DNA from: Terebella lapidaria
Taxonomy: Eukaryota; Annelida; Polychaeta; Terebellida; Terebellidae
Reading direction: 5' to 3'
Assembly: GCA_949152475.1 (NCBI GenBank)
Contig: OX424558.1
Location: 32,064,651 to 32,128,650, forward strand
DNA: 64,000 nucleotides
Shown in pieces: positions 1-12,700 of the stretch (the first letter of the stretch is position 1; every line of letters begins with the position of its first letter). The position numbers and the translations under genes are program-made. The notes below the pieces were generated by a model. That model saw only the letters and a list, made by a program, of their open reading frames with translations, had not been told where the DNA came from and made no database searches.

Positions 1-1419
1 TGAATGATTGACTGTTGAGAGTCACACACAAAACGACATATTGGTTATCATTTTCCCGGCATGTTTAATTAATGTTAACCCACTTTTTGCCACATTTATA
101 GCGAGTGTACTTCTTGGTTCGGATATCTACATATATTAGGTATGACCCTATATATCACCAGTTTGTTTCATTACTAAGATACCGGAGATGTGGTCCAAAA
201 CCCATTGACATTGCATTGCCTCTGTTATGGCATCCTCATCATCCACATTTTCATTTTAAGAGTTTATGGTCAATATTTCTGAAATTTTGAACAAGAGTAC
301 TAAAAATGTTTCAAGTGGAATGTATATATCAACCTACTACCTCCAATACAACTATATTTTGATGATACCAACAGCAAATATAAAAAAGATAAATTTTTTT
401 GGTATTTATGATCAATTGCTTACACCCAAAGACATACTCAAATATGAATACGATCAAATACTTACACCCAAAGGCATACTTAAATATAGTTCAAATATAC
501 AACCTTATGCTACAGGTGTATGACAAGACAATTCGAAAGGCCTGTCAGGGTGTGGTGGACACTTTCGACACTTTTCCCGTTATAATGGAGCTGTCTCAGC
601 TGTCCATATGCTTACTCCTAGAATGCTTCAACACAGAGCTTTTCCACAACGGATATTTCCACATTCAAATAGTTTTAATGCAGCGATCTGAGGTTTTAAT
701 TTTGATATTCAATGACATTGAAATGTCAAAAGGGAAGTTGCATGAGAAAAACTAGCATTTTGTGGCTTAATAGTATACATTTCTCTGTTGAGCCCTCTTA
801 GCCGTTGATTAATTTTGTTGTTCCAACTGCTCAATATTTCACCCTTCCAACATACCCGCTCCTAGCCTCCCATGATAAATTCGAGATTTCCATAGATGGC
901 ACAGTGTTAAACCAGTATCAGAACCAGATATCATAAATGAGGAGAAAAATTTGCCTGTTTATTCAACTCCTAGTAGGTTTCATAACATGTAGTTGGTTGC
1001 ATAACGTGCACAGTAAACCAACATTTTATTTCAACCTTGTATTTGAAATATAATTTAACACAATCAGGGACTCTATAGTCTATTTGCCAATCACACTCGT
1101 GATAAGATGGTGAAATTCATTCGTGGATATGTCCACGTGGGTTATTTTTAAAAATGCACGCCAGAATTTTTCTGCATGTTTGCTCCAAACGTGAGTCTAT
1201 GTCAACGAACATGTCACGTTCAGTACAATGTGTTAAAACTTCAACTGGACATGTTCAAACAAAAAAATAAAATTTAAATATGGTTTTGTGTATGTGATCT
1301 ATTTAAGCAGTGTACCATGGTGCAATCAAAACAAATCATTTTCTCGTTTGGTCACTCTGTTACTGTATAACAGTTTATATTTCGTATGGTACCATATAAC
1401 AAAGTATGTGAAAACATGT
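1..1419. other. AT-rich sequence without recognisable gene
   Basis: I see no gene with family features here. The longest open stretch (399-755, plus strand) has no motif I recognise, begins inside a small tandem repeat and has no homologous copy in the window to test for constraint. It is most likely a chance open frame. Confidence 0.5.
419..502. repeat. 42-bp imperfect tandem duplication
   Basis: Two adjacent units begin with CTTACACCCAAAG at 419 and 461 (period 42) and differ at a few positions. It is a simple local duplication. Confidence 0.75.
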
Positions 1420-1439
1420 TAATAATAGAACCTTCCTAT

Positions 1440-1960
1440 CAAATATCACACGTTTCCAATAAAGTGATAACGCGTCTGAGGTCAACCACCCTGGTATATC
1501 AAACTTGGGTTGGGTGCCCCGGGCAAAGGGAAACTGGGTTCTAATGTCACAGCCATTGTGGAAAGTATTAGATTTCTATCCAGCTCATAAAAGAGATTTT
1601 CTGCATCATTGCATTTTTCATTAAATAAAAAGCAAGAGACATACGAATGATATTTTGTCCACAACAAAGACAGATAAAACCATAAGAGGATTTTGGTAAG
1701 TCTTCTGTCGTTTCCTCTAATATGATTATGTAGGGAGAGCTCGGGAAGTCTGGTGACGTTGCACATTGATGAATAGAAGCCGCAGGAAGCCGGAAGATTT
1801 TGCTGGTAATGCACACCTGTCCATGCTAAGTTACATTTTCGAGTTTCATACATATTTTCGTAATCATAAAGCCTTCTCAGATAACTTCGCATTTGTAGTA
1901 TCTGCAGTCTTCTGTCGCTCTCTGTATCAGGTTTTATGCACAATATGAACAGCGATTGAA
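1440..1960. repeat. Diverged relative of the 7080-7600 segment
   Basis: This stretch aligns in order with 7080-7600 (and its duplicate near 56050-56590). Shared blocks include a CCACCCTG-like start, ATTGTGGAA followed by TATTAGATTT and TATCCAG, GCATTTTTCATTAAA, ATAAGAGGATTT and a GAGCTC-GGAAGT block. Identity is moderate with many indels. The minus-strand open frame (1482-1943) is not conserved as an open frame in the relatives, so I do not call a gene. Confidence 0.6.
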
Positions 1961-3163
1961 CTGATGAAGAGTAGGTGGATAGTAGTGTATCAAACAGTTT
2001 ACGCTGTTTGTTTAAAGACTCAACTTTTATTTTTGTATTAGTTGGTACAATGAACGGAATAATATAGGCAAACTTGATCGTGCAAAGTTCAATGGCAAAC
2101 TGTCAATATAACTGAAATTCATACATTAAAAAAGTCCACTCAGTGTATTTATTATCTGAGGTTTTCCGGTGTACGTTCGTATATATGTCAAATGCATTGT
2201 TATTGAATGACATATATGATTCCACGTAATCATGCAAGTGATATAATAGGTAATACACACACGTGTTGCAATATGAATGTCCATGTATACTACATGTCCA
2301 TGGTTACCAATTTATGATGTGGTATCGTCCCATGCTGATCAGATGGCTAATTACATTTCTTGGCTGGTGCCGGTAGGAAGTGAGATGGTCGTCACCAGGT
2401 ACTCCCACACTCCCGTTGCCTAGAAGCTAAAATTCTTGTTCGTAAATACATTGCTTCATCAATAGAGCGAGTGCAGGTTGTCACGGGTATTTCTCAGTAG
2501 ATATGAATTCAATACCACGATGCCCTACGACCATCAAGTGAGGAATACCAGATTCATATGCCAATAGTATTTATTACATTTGCACAAGACGTGATCGAAA
2601 TGAATTTTATGCCATCCATTGCAACATTCAAAAGAACCAATGACCATTGAAAATGTTCATCAAGTCTTGCGAGCATCACATAGTAGATTCAAGTGGAAGA
2701 GGACAACATTACTTCGTGCAGAAAAAGAGTGCTTCAAGACCAATTGTATGGCGTGCCCTTGAATACGAGAGTCATATAATGGATTTCTCAGACAGTAACG
2801 GTCTGCTGAACTAATGTGATATTTCAAGGTACAAATATAGAGGCACGTGGCATGTGTGGTTGAACTACACGTGCCATTGCAAAATGGCATGAAATTCGAT
2901 ATATTTCATGGGTCTGCCTTTAGACATGCCAAATATATGTGCTCGAGCCAAGATGCAAGAAAATACTACCCCTAGTGTCACAGAAATGTCGTCAAGTGCA
3001 CAGCATAAAAATTTGGTCATCCTATCAATATTATATTTCCATAAATATCGAAAAACAACATTATTGGCTGCCAAATATCAGTTGTGATTTCATTCAAAAG
3101 AGTTATGTTGTGTTTTTGAGTACAATGTTTGTTGAACTCGCGACTCACGAAAGATACATCATT
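1961..3163. other. AT-rich sequence, nothing recognised
   Basis: Only short frames are present and none resembles a known domain. No terminal inverted repeats or strong tandem repeats were found by eye. Confidence 0.5.
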
Positions 3164-3199
3164 TAGCAATGAGTCATCAAAATGTTATTTTTCAGGTCA

Positions 3200-4420
3200 A
3201 TCGATATGAATATCGAAGAGTGATTATAATGATGTGCCTAATTCGACAGTCGCTCTGAAGGACTACAGATTGACATGCCTGCTGCATGCCTGAGTAAATA
3301 GTGGATTGGTGAAGGTCACATGGCGGTAATGATTCAGTTTGTTTATTTTGTGTTAACCAGTTTTTAAAACACAAACAAGAATCGATAACAAGAGTGCAAT
3401 AATTCAACTATGTCAACGAAACCAGTCACATAATGCAAAAAAATGAGGATTCAAAACGATGTTCACATACTTGACCATAAATTTCATTTACATGATGTGA
3501 ATATACTTCTGCACTTACAAAAGAACGCAATACACAAACTAACGAAAATAACATGAACATACATTCAAAGTTGCTCACCGGAATAGTAAGCTATTTATGT
3601 GTACCCCTTTTTCGCCAATTACATATATTATTGTGTTTGAATCTACAGCATCCATCTCACACCAGTGACGAATGACTATAATTGGCACGAGCCCTTTGGA
3701 CCTTTTCAGAGGTAAATGGGTTGACGGTCATAAATCATCATTCATCAGTGGTCATCATCCATCCACCACGTGGTATTGAAATGATATATACATAAACGAC
3801 GTGCAACTTATGGAAACCATTATAACGAGGCTGTATATTGTTTCTGACCCAACGATTTGCTTTTCAGTTATGACGAGGAATTTTAAGTAACCTTTGTTAT
3901 ACAGTCACCAACATTTGGAGCCTTCACAAATCTCATGTAATTCCATTAGACAATGCAACCAATACTTCAATGACATCAATGATCGTACATGTATAACAGT
4001 TATGAATATAGTCAATGAATATATTTTGTTCAAGCCAATATGTTTTTTTCACATTTGAATTCCACAAGATCGAACGGACATATGAGGTTGATTATACATG
4101 GTTTGGCACACACACGCAGGAAGGACTGATAATGAGTAATGCTTTGGACGAATGATCATGACCTGACCCAACATGACCGCCATAAGGAAGTAAATATATA
4201 TGTTATCTAGTGGATATATTCCATTTGGTTGTTCGATCGAAGTGATGAATTTGCCGATGACTTTGTCAATTGTGATTACATGAGTGAGTGATGGATTGCT
4301 GAAGGTCACACAATAACGATATGATAACAGTAAAAACTTTTGCGTGCGTCAATTGTGTTTGTGTCCTTGGTACTGAACTAATTGACCAGGAAAAGCTAAC
4401 ATTGGTAATAACATAGCTAT
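3200..4420. repeat. Older diverged repeat segments inside the block
   Basis: Several blocks recur in diverged form elsewhere in the same large copy. The GATTGGTGAAGGTCACAT motif near 3302 recurs near 4291 and 10697. The CCAGTGACG...ATAATTGGCA segment near 3660 recurs near 8453. The sequence after ACAGATTGACA near 3262 recurs near 8010. They look like remnants of an old tandem duplication. I see no conserved reading frame in them. Confidence 0.5.
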
Positions 4421-4518
4421 CTGACTCATAATAACATTGTGTGATTAAAGTTTAAAATTGGACACATTTATTGTGGTTAGACTCGTTTTCGAAACCATCG
4501 ATGTCGGTAAATGAGGAT

Positions 4519-5252
4519 TTCACTTCTTTCCATTTCCCAGGATATTTTTTGGGCTTATGCATATTTTGAGTCCTATCAACTGATAGATATGTCAGTTGCA
4601 AAATAGTGACAATAGAACAGCACACATGGGTCTTGTCAGCTAAAATATCGAGGGATTTCCTCCTTCACTTCCTCGGTTCACTCGATGGCCTAGAATGCGG
4701 CCATGCGTGATATTTGCATATTCATGAGCTTTGTGAGTGTTGATGTCTCACATACGATGCCCATTCGTTTCGCGTTGTTGCTAGTTAAAAAATCGATTTC
4801 CGTGCATTTTCAGCAATGTCATGAAAAGATCAATATTCCGAAAAACTGATGTTTTATCCCAATATTCTATGTATGAATTATCGCATTTTACCAGGACGAT
4901 ACTGGAACGTAGGCGCATCCAGTGTGTTTATAATGACACGGTCCCAAACCATACTAAAATCGATTTCTTACCAGCAACAATGCGGAACGGCTGACCACCG
5001 TGGTTGAATGTGTGACGTGTCAGGTATTCCTCTCTCAAAGACCAAATTCAAGTGTAAACATAAACTTGCGCGCCTGTCAATCTTGATGTAAACACCACTT
5101 TTAGCCTTCTGTTTCGGGTGAAATAGCGCATAAATAGCCAGGTGTATGCGATTTTGGGAATCATGCTTAATTCGTTTTGATATAATTTTGTCAACTGAGC
5201 TGGTTTTTCAATTCGAACAAATATTAGTAACTAAGTGCAAATGCCTCTTTAA
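4519..5252 (+). mobile_element. TTAAAG-ended MITE, left end trimmed (family A)
   Basis: It matches 53563-54302 directly and 35940-36661 in inverse orientation. The right end reads ...TGCAAATGCCTCTTTAA, the complement of the left terminus TTAAAGYGGC seen in the other copies. The left terminus is missing here, removed by a deletion of about 30 bases relative to copy 2. No transposase-like frame is present, so this is a non-autonomous DNA transposon. The target duplication is not clear. Confidence 0.8.
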
Positions 5253-7060
5253 TTCAGATAGTATGACCAGATATATTGGATGTGTAGCAAACATGTGTGC
5301 GTTCGCATGACTTGGGTGGCTATTTACCTTCGAACGACATCAAAGTCAATGACCTTTCTCATGTATGTACAAAAAAAAGTACTTGATATTAAATCCCTTC
5401 CCCTTTCACCTTTATTACCACGCAAGATATGGTTATGCCATGTCCAACCAGAGATATTACCCATGAAAATGAAAGCCAACCAAATATAGTGATATTACTT
5501 TTAAAGACGGGGACTGTGATATCCGGAATAACGGGCATCTGGGACATAAAAAAAACCCTCAAGTGTCTTTGCTGACAGACAGGTTTTCGTTCCTGTCTGG
5601 GACTGCGGAAGTTCTTTCTGCGTAAAGAAATGCAATGCTATCGGTGGATGAGCAATAGCCTTTAATTACGTCGCATTTTGACGTACTGCTGAACAGAATT
5701 TGTATTAAAACACTATATGATCACACAGGAACTTCAATCTATAATATTAATTTTCCACAGGTTTTATTTTTTCAGCTTGGAATATTTGCAATGAAACGTG
5801 AATCTTCATCCATCGTAGTTGACATTGGGAAGATGAAATGAATGGATTTCTCCCTCAAACAGCAAGGGCACCGTACAGCAGAGCCCTGTTAATTCATATA
5901 GCCCTGTTTATGACCATGAATTTGTTTATGACAATAGCGGTGTTTATGTAGAGCCCATTTCCAGTTAATAATTTGCCTCTCTACAGAATATATTTTTACA
6001 CAACTTATATTATCAACTACCGATTTCCATTGGCAATGATTATTGTGAGATGAATGTAATTGCATACATATGATTTGATCCATATGGCCGAGTCATCCAA
6101 GCCCAGAAAACCTGCTATTAAGGGCCGGAAAACACAGATGGAGTTGGAGCGACAGTCACAGAAGCCACCATGGAAAAGTGGCCACATCAATGGATGCTTT
6201 ACATGCATACATGGGTTTCGTCCATCCATCCGTCTTTCAGCATTGGTTGCAATCCAAAGAAATCTTTCAGCATTATGACCAAACACAATAACTCATAAAA
6301 ACGCGTGGGTTCGTCGGCTGAATATTTTGGTTGCAACACCTGGAAAGTGGCAAAGTGTTGATGTTAGTTATGGCTAGCAATAATAATACACCACTCTCGG
6401 AACGATAATAAATGTATATGGTGGATAATAATTGCGTGTATATCTATCTATATTAGTCATTTCATTACATATTTAGTGGTTTCGTATATATTTCCAGTTA
6501 TTTGCACTGATTTTGCTACATAAGAATTAGTTCTATATTCTTATGATTAGTATATATTCCATGATCTATCTCGATTGAAAATCCAATTACTTGAGTTCTA
6601 CATTCTTCAAATAAGACAGTGGTATCAATATGTGTTCCACGATTATAGTTCTATGCGTGGGTTTCTTCAAAAGCATTTAGCACCATGTTTATTCCATCCG
6701 TGAGTCTCGTCAACAAAGAGCATATCACGTTGAGCCCAGAGTCCAGCGCCTTCAACGAGACATTGAAAACGAGACATAAAACTTGAAAATGAATGTTTTC
6801 TTGAAACTTTCTCGAAACTATTGAAGCTAGCATTCCATATCGCTAGCAAAATACATAGCTGTCAGTTGTAATCGCTATGGTACGTTGTAGCTCGTTGTTA
6901 TATGATACAAATGAACACTCAATATAGTGGATAAAGTCACTTCAATTCATTAGTTAGGATACATACGAAACATGTTATACAGTACATGAATTTGTTATTA
7001 CTTTACACACTTCAATGAAAGTACATTAACAAATAGCCACACAGTGTCGCACATACCAGA
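5253..7060. other. Block interior, no supported gene
   Basis: The most coding-like part is 6084-6278 on the plus strand, beginning MAESSKPRKP and rich in Lys, Arg and Gln. In the second copy (55065-55259) the changes I see alter amino acids (for example AIK to ASE and P to S), which argues against constraint. It could be a fragment of an exon. I do not recognise the protein. Confidence 0.4.
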
Positions 7061-7079
7061 TATCCTGACTTTCTTATCA

Positions 7080-7600
7080 AATATCACAGGGATATTTAAT
7101 AAAGAGGCCGACCATCCTGATATAACAAACTTGTGCTCGGCGCCTCCGGCAAAAGGAAGCTTTAGCCAGGTTCAAATGCCACTTTCATTGTGGAAGGTAT
7201 TAGATTTTTATCCAGGTCAGAAAAAATTGTTTATGCCTCACTGCATTTTTCATTAAAAATAAGCAAGCGCCAGACGCATGACATTTTTAATGAAACAGAG
7301 ATAGATATATCTATAAGAGGATTTGAGTTAGCCTTTTGTCACTGTTCCGTAATATGGTGATCTATAAGGAGCTCTGGAAGTGTGGAGTCTGCATTTTGGT
7401 GTCTCTAGCCATAACAAAATCTAACAGTTTTGTCCACAAATAATTGGACATAATATCAGTTCCAATACACAGTTTTATATTCTCGAAGTAATACTGATCC
7501 GGTAATTCTCGCATTGGAATATATTGTTTCTTTATCCATAAAATGGTTTTGTTCATAACATGGACACCGATTGAACTTAAAATCAGTCAGTGGATAGTAG
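7080..7600. repeat. Diverged relative of 1440-1960
   Basis: See the 1440-1960 entry. This member begins after GATATTTAATAAAG and runs past the GAGCTCTGGAAGTG block. Its duplicate in the second large copy is about 56050-56590. Confidence 0.6.
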
Positions 7601-8733
7601 TTCCTTTACCTATGCTATAGGAACTATATGGTACACTCATGGTTTTTTCTATTCTATACATACCTATGAGGTGGTTGTGTGTACTCGTCGCCAGTTTCTC
7701 GAGTCTCTTCGTGTATAAAGATAAATTTCGGTGCATAGAACTTAACTTGTCCACCAATACAGTTCCTGTTCATCAACACAGCAAATACAATTTAAATTTC
7801 AAATAATATGAATCGAGACTGACTCACCAGTATTTCGCATTATAGACACATTTCTCATCGCAAGGCTATTAATATCATTACACAGCTCCAACGACTCCAC
7901 TATACCAACGTATACCGTGCTTAGAATCAAGAAGTGTGTTCTTACTGATGGTCAATAGAGGAATGTTATTCATTGATAGTTTTCATCATATATTCGCTTT
8001 GGCAGCTTACAGATTGACAAATTACGTGCATGAACAAATATATGATAATTGATCGTCACACAAATAACGGTAGTAGTTTAGTTCTATTTGTTTTTACTGT
8101 ATCGATCTACCTTTCAAAATACGAAAAAGAATGGATAAGAAAGATGCATTATTCCAATCACAACAACGACAAGAATCACATGACGCACACTGGTAAGGAA
8201 TAAAAAACAACTATTTTATTGTGTTGAAATACTGTTAACTCTCTGTTCTTCTTCTTTGGATACTCATTGATATGCGTGCCAAGGTTGTGTTAGTGAAATA
8301 TTCATTTTACACCGAGATAAATAACATTTTGATATATTAGATATATTTATTTACTCACTGGAATAGCAGAAAACACCTGGGGTTAGTCAACAAAACTGAA
8401 GTTCACCAACTATATTTATTATTGTTTTTGTATCTGTTGTGCTCATTTTCCACCAGTGACGTATGACCACTGGTCATAATTGGCAACCTTATGACTCTTT
8501 TCAGGAACAAATGTGTTGAGGTAATAAATCATCTGTTATTAGTGTCTGAATGTGTCACATAGATTCGAAATGATCTTTGCGTAAACGACGTGCAACCCAG
8601 GGAAATAGATGATGCCATTTCTTGTCAGTGTACCATTTGATGAAGTAACTTGGTCATGCAATTGGGTTTAAATTTTAAAGTATTCTATACTGTGTGTCCA
8701 TTTCTGAATCCAATGTCGACACAATCCGGACAT

Positions 8734-8737
8734 TTAA
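8734..8737. other. Empty TTAA site of the MITE at 57737-58421
   Basis: Copy 1 reads CCGGACATTTAAAGAACTTC without interruption. Copy 2 has TTAA, 685 bp of transposon, then TTAA again at the same place. This is the unoccupied or precisely restored target. Confidence 0.9.
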
Positions 8738-8788
8738 AGAACTTCATTTAGCCCTTATATATATTGACGTATATGACCAGTGTTGTAT

Positions 8789-8878
8789 GACCATCCATAG
8801 CAGCCTGACCATCCATAGCAGCCTGACCATCCATAGCAGCCTGACCATCCATAGCAGCCTGACCATCCATAGCAGCCT
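8789..8878 (+). repeat. 18-bp minisatellite, five units
   Basis: Five perfect tandem units of GACCATCCATAGCAGCCT. The matching array in copy 2 (58477-58530) has three units. The frame reading THSSL-type repeats through it is a by-product of the 18-bp period. Confidence 0.97.
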
Positions 8879-9742
8879 TACTAGCTATTATACAAGCAGG
8901 TGACTTAATAGCACATACATGTGCTGAAACGAATTTCAATACCTCGTGCTACATTTTTCGATGTATGTTTAGTGATTTGATTCCATTTGTATTTTTGTCT
9001 TGCTGAATTGTCTATACGTTTTTGAAACCCTTCATACATCTCATATGATCTTGGTATATTATTTTGCTCACGTAAGGGTTCTGCGTACTGATGTACAAGT
9101 GAATTCGTCGTTATCAGCTCTACGTCTTACATGAATGGCAACCTGAACCTGGCTGGAATACAGAATGATAAAGATTAATCTGCTATGGATCTTTTTTTTT
9201 CAGAAAACCATTACTTTTACATTTGACTCATAGATACTATGTGGTTTGAATATATACAGCATAGATGTATGTATTAAACATGTGATTTATAGACATCCCG
9301 AAAAGGTGCAAACGAGTGAATAAAACATCCAAATAGCAGATATATGTTCAGAAGTATATAAGCAGTGCAATATGATCTCGAAGATGATTGTGAAAGCCAA
9401 ATCTTGTAGTCGGAATTCAGAACGATCCAACATGTGCTATGTACCGTTACAGTAGATTCATCATGATTTGGCACGCAAATAGAGGTAAAAGAACTAAACG
9501 TATTTTCGTAATAAATCGAAAGATTCCATGAGGTCTCTTCTCATTCAACTGATTACGAATTACCATGATATCGACTGCCATGCTGATGTCTATAAGTCAT
9601 CAACGTTGTCATGTATATGCTACATTTGGCAGTTCGGACAAGTCACTGAATGATGCCTGGAAAGGAAAGTATGTTTCACTTCGTCGATATCATTCGAGCT
9701 TATATTAGCATGAAAACACTCCGCTAGGCGGCGCGCGCAAGC

Positions 9743-10525
9743 AGTTTTTCGCGGGAGAGAAAAAAGTGAAGCTCGTTAAACCCGGTTTGGGTGGGGTCAT
9801 GTTACGGTCATTTTCGACCAATCAGAATGTCTTTTACATAGCATATTTGGTATGTAAGGAAAGGTTAGACATCGGCCTAGGTGACAAGAGCCCTCGTTTT
9901 GAGATCTGACCCAATTTTGGAGGTGAAAGTTCAGCTCAAAAAGTTTTTTCACTCCAAAAAACAAGTTAAAACTTTTTGTCGCCGATCATACATGATTTAA
10001 TTTGTGAATTGATGTTTTTTCTTCCATAATATAACGATATTTCAATCATAAACCCCTGTACTGCTTGGGAAATTGTTTCAAAATGAAGGGCCTGTCGTGT
10101 TTTATCTGCACGTCCGCCATCTGTTTAGTATTGGTTGGCACTCGAAGCCCCTATTATCGCCCATGTAAACAAGCTTGGCTATCGTTTTTTTTCGTTTTTT
10201 TTTTTATTGACCTTTGATAACATTACAGTAAAGGAGTACCTTGGACAAAATGCTACAATAAAACAATTTTTTGTGACTAGAATTTTGTCAGAAATGGCTT
10301 CAGTGATCATTTGTTCTACTTCTAATTGCCTGATGAGGGCAAATTTGACAACTTTGGGCACAATGATCACCACCAACGTCATATATTTTTAGTGTGTATG
10401 ATGTTGCAATGTGTAAAGTAATTAATATTGAATATTTTCAAGCCCTGAAATATGTATTATCACGTTTTGTTTGCATGTAAACAGCGAGCTTCACTTTTTT
10501 TGGACTTTTCGCTAATTTTTGTCTT
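9743..10525. mobile_element. Putative MITE with AAAAAAGTGAAGCTCG inverted ends
   Basis: The subterminal motif AAAAAAGTGAAGCTCG at 9760-9776 recurs inverted at 10493-10510, about 730 bases apart. Flanking TTTTCGCG- and AGCGAAAA-like sequence also pairs. No transposase frame is present. The same element is in copy 2 (59393-60207), where an internal poly-T part is replaced by a longer sequence. Exact ends and target duplication were not resolved. Confidence 0.6.
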
Positions 10526-11589
10526 CAGAAGGACCTAACGGTACCCCTCTTTGAAATGCTCTAGCACCTCTGCATCGATACCTACGGTCGATTTTGTTAC
10601 ATATTTGTTTTCCTGAAGCTTCAAGCTTTCTTTTGGTGTATTGTATGACCATGTAGACTCAATATTTCAGAAAGGTGTTGTCATGCTACTTATATGAACG
10701 TTTGATGGACTGGTGAAGGTCACATAACCATATGATAAGGATAACTGCTTTCACATGCGTCGATTTTATTTGCAACAATGGTATCGACGAAGTTTTATTC
10801 AGCCACTCGTCGCAACGAAACGGACCTGAATTAGATGTTTACAATTCTCTCAGTCTAGAAAACAAATTGATACATAACACGAATGCTACCGATGTACGTC
10901 AACACTGGTTAGAAACAAATTGGGTTCAGTGAACTTAGATTGTAAGGTAAATTTGTTTTGACAAGCTTCAGTCGTTGACCGTATAGGTTTGAAATGTCTA
11001 GAAACGGCATGCTATCCACAAAATCGCAAGTGGTTAAATATGTAAAAAAATTAGTTCAACACCCTCTTTTGGTTGAACCATACAAAACTGCCATCATCAT
11101 AGAGAATTTTTAATCCCAATGCATAGCATTCTATTTAGACATTCTATTTATGTTTTCTTCGTTTATTCATACATGTAAAGGTATGGAAAAATCTGTGACT
11201 CTCTGCCAATATCACTTCAACACTCCACTTGTTTCAGTACCCAAAGATTTTGCAGGCATTGCAGGCAACACAGCATTCTGTCAATATGCATGCCGTAGTT
11301 CTTACGATGCAGCATCCTTCCAAATGATGATATATAATTTTTGACATAACTGACGTCAACAGTGTTTCCAGAGGTGGATGTGTTGGCGGTTATACGTCAT
11401 AAGTCTCTCGAAAGTACCACTAGAATTGATATGATACATGTTGATACGACGTGTAACCCACCACCCTGTCAGTGATACAATTCATGGGCAATCCCTCATG
11501 TATAAGTGATTTTGTACAAGTGATTTTGTTCTATGAAACTACTTACCTAATAGTGGGCGTGATATGTAGGAGAGAACAATACATCCAAA

Positions 11590-12700
11590 AATAGGCGACT
11601 GCCATCACATCTAAATTTTCAGCTCAATGAGCAATATTCACGCAAGCATATCAGAGACGAAATCTTTTATGCTTGGCACATATCAGAGCATGATGCTCAC
11701 CATTTTCTGATATTCAGTCAAACATGTCTGCTAAGTATGCATTAAGTCGCAATATTCCAACGCACCATAAACTGGATGGAATCTCCAAATACTTTAACAA
11801 TGAGGCGACCCTGATGGTATTGAAGAACGGTCCCATTCGCTAAATAGTGGATATGCTCTGAAGTACAATTATCGGGATGAACCCCCAAAAAAATATTTTT
11901 GATCGCCATGAGGTTGGAAGCAATTATAATACCTAGGTTTGATTTCATGTGGACAATTCAGAATTTTTTTTGTACTCTAAAAATAAGTTTCAATATAGAG
12001 ATCAACACAAATAATTCAGGCAAGCAGGCTGTTTAGAGGTAATACAGTCGAAAATATCTTTGGCTGCATAACGTGGACAATTCAGAATTTTTTTTGTACT
12101 CTAAAAATAAGTTTCAATATAGAGATCAACACAAATAATTCAGGCAAGCAGGCTGTTTAGAGGTAATACAGTCGAAAATATCTTTGGCTGCATAACGTTA
12201 CCGGTTTGGTTTCGGAATTTTCATCACACACAAAAATGGTTTTTTTTAGTTACTCAATTACATCTTTGGTAATCATTTTAAGAGACATGACGGCACACTT
12301 TCTTGAGACGATCTTTTCTAGGATGAGTAATGTCCCATGAACCACATACTCGAAACGTGATGAACCAGTCTGTTCAACGGAATCAAGGCATGAGTGCAGC
12401 CATACTATTAATTTCCGTTGTAGAGTGCCGGAGAATCCAATCGATGAAAGTTTTATTGATAAGAAACGTGGAACGTGAATGAAGTAACTTGCTAACGCAA
12501 GGACATCATTCCAAATGTAGCGGTGATCCTGAAAATACTGTTTTCATGGTGATCGCAACTACCGACATCGTTAGGCAATTATCAATACCGTTAACTATTA
12601 AGTGTGGTAAGTATGATATATTTTGATTTTTATGTAGATGGAACAGCACTCTTTGATATTGCAAAGACTTCGCGTTGTCCCACGCTTAACAAAAAATAAA
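11590..12700. repeat. Repeat unit U0 of the diverged array
   Basis: Shares ordered blocks with units near 19.9-20.8, 23.0-24.1, 30.2-31.5 and 37.1-38.2 kb. The blocks are CTCAATGAGCA followed by GCAAGCAT; CTTRGCACATATCA with AAGATGCTCA; ATAGTGGATATG; a GATCGCCATGAGGTTGG block; GAGTAATGTCCC followed by GAACC; and AGTTTTATTGATAAGAAA. Diverged but collinear. I do not recognise the source sequence. Confidence 0.6.
11949..12196 (+). repeat. 124-bp perfect tandem duplication
   Basis: Units 11949-12072 and 12073-12196 both start GTGGACAATTCAG and end GGCTGCATAAC, and look identical. The second large copy has a single unit (about 61645-61768), so this duplication arose after the two copies separated. 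Confidence 0.95.

Noticed and set aside
8694-8903. Open frame with repeated THSSL peptides
   Set aside because: It is produced by the 18-bp minisatellite, whose length is a multiple of three. The opposite strand is open for the same reason.
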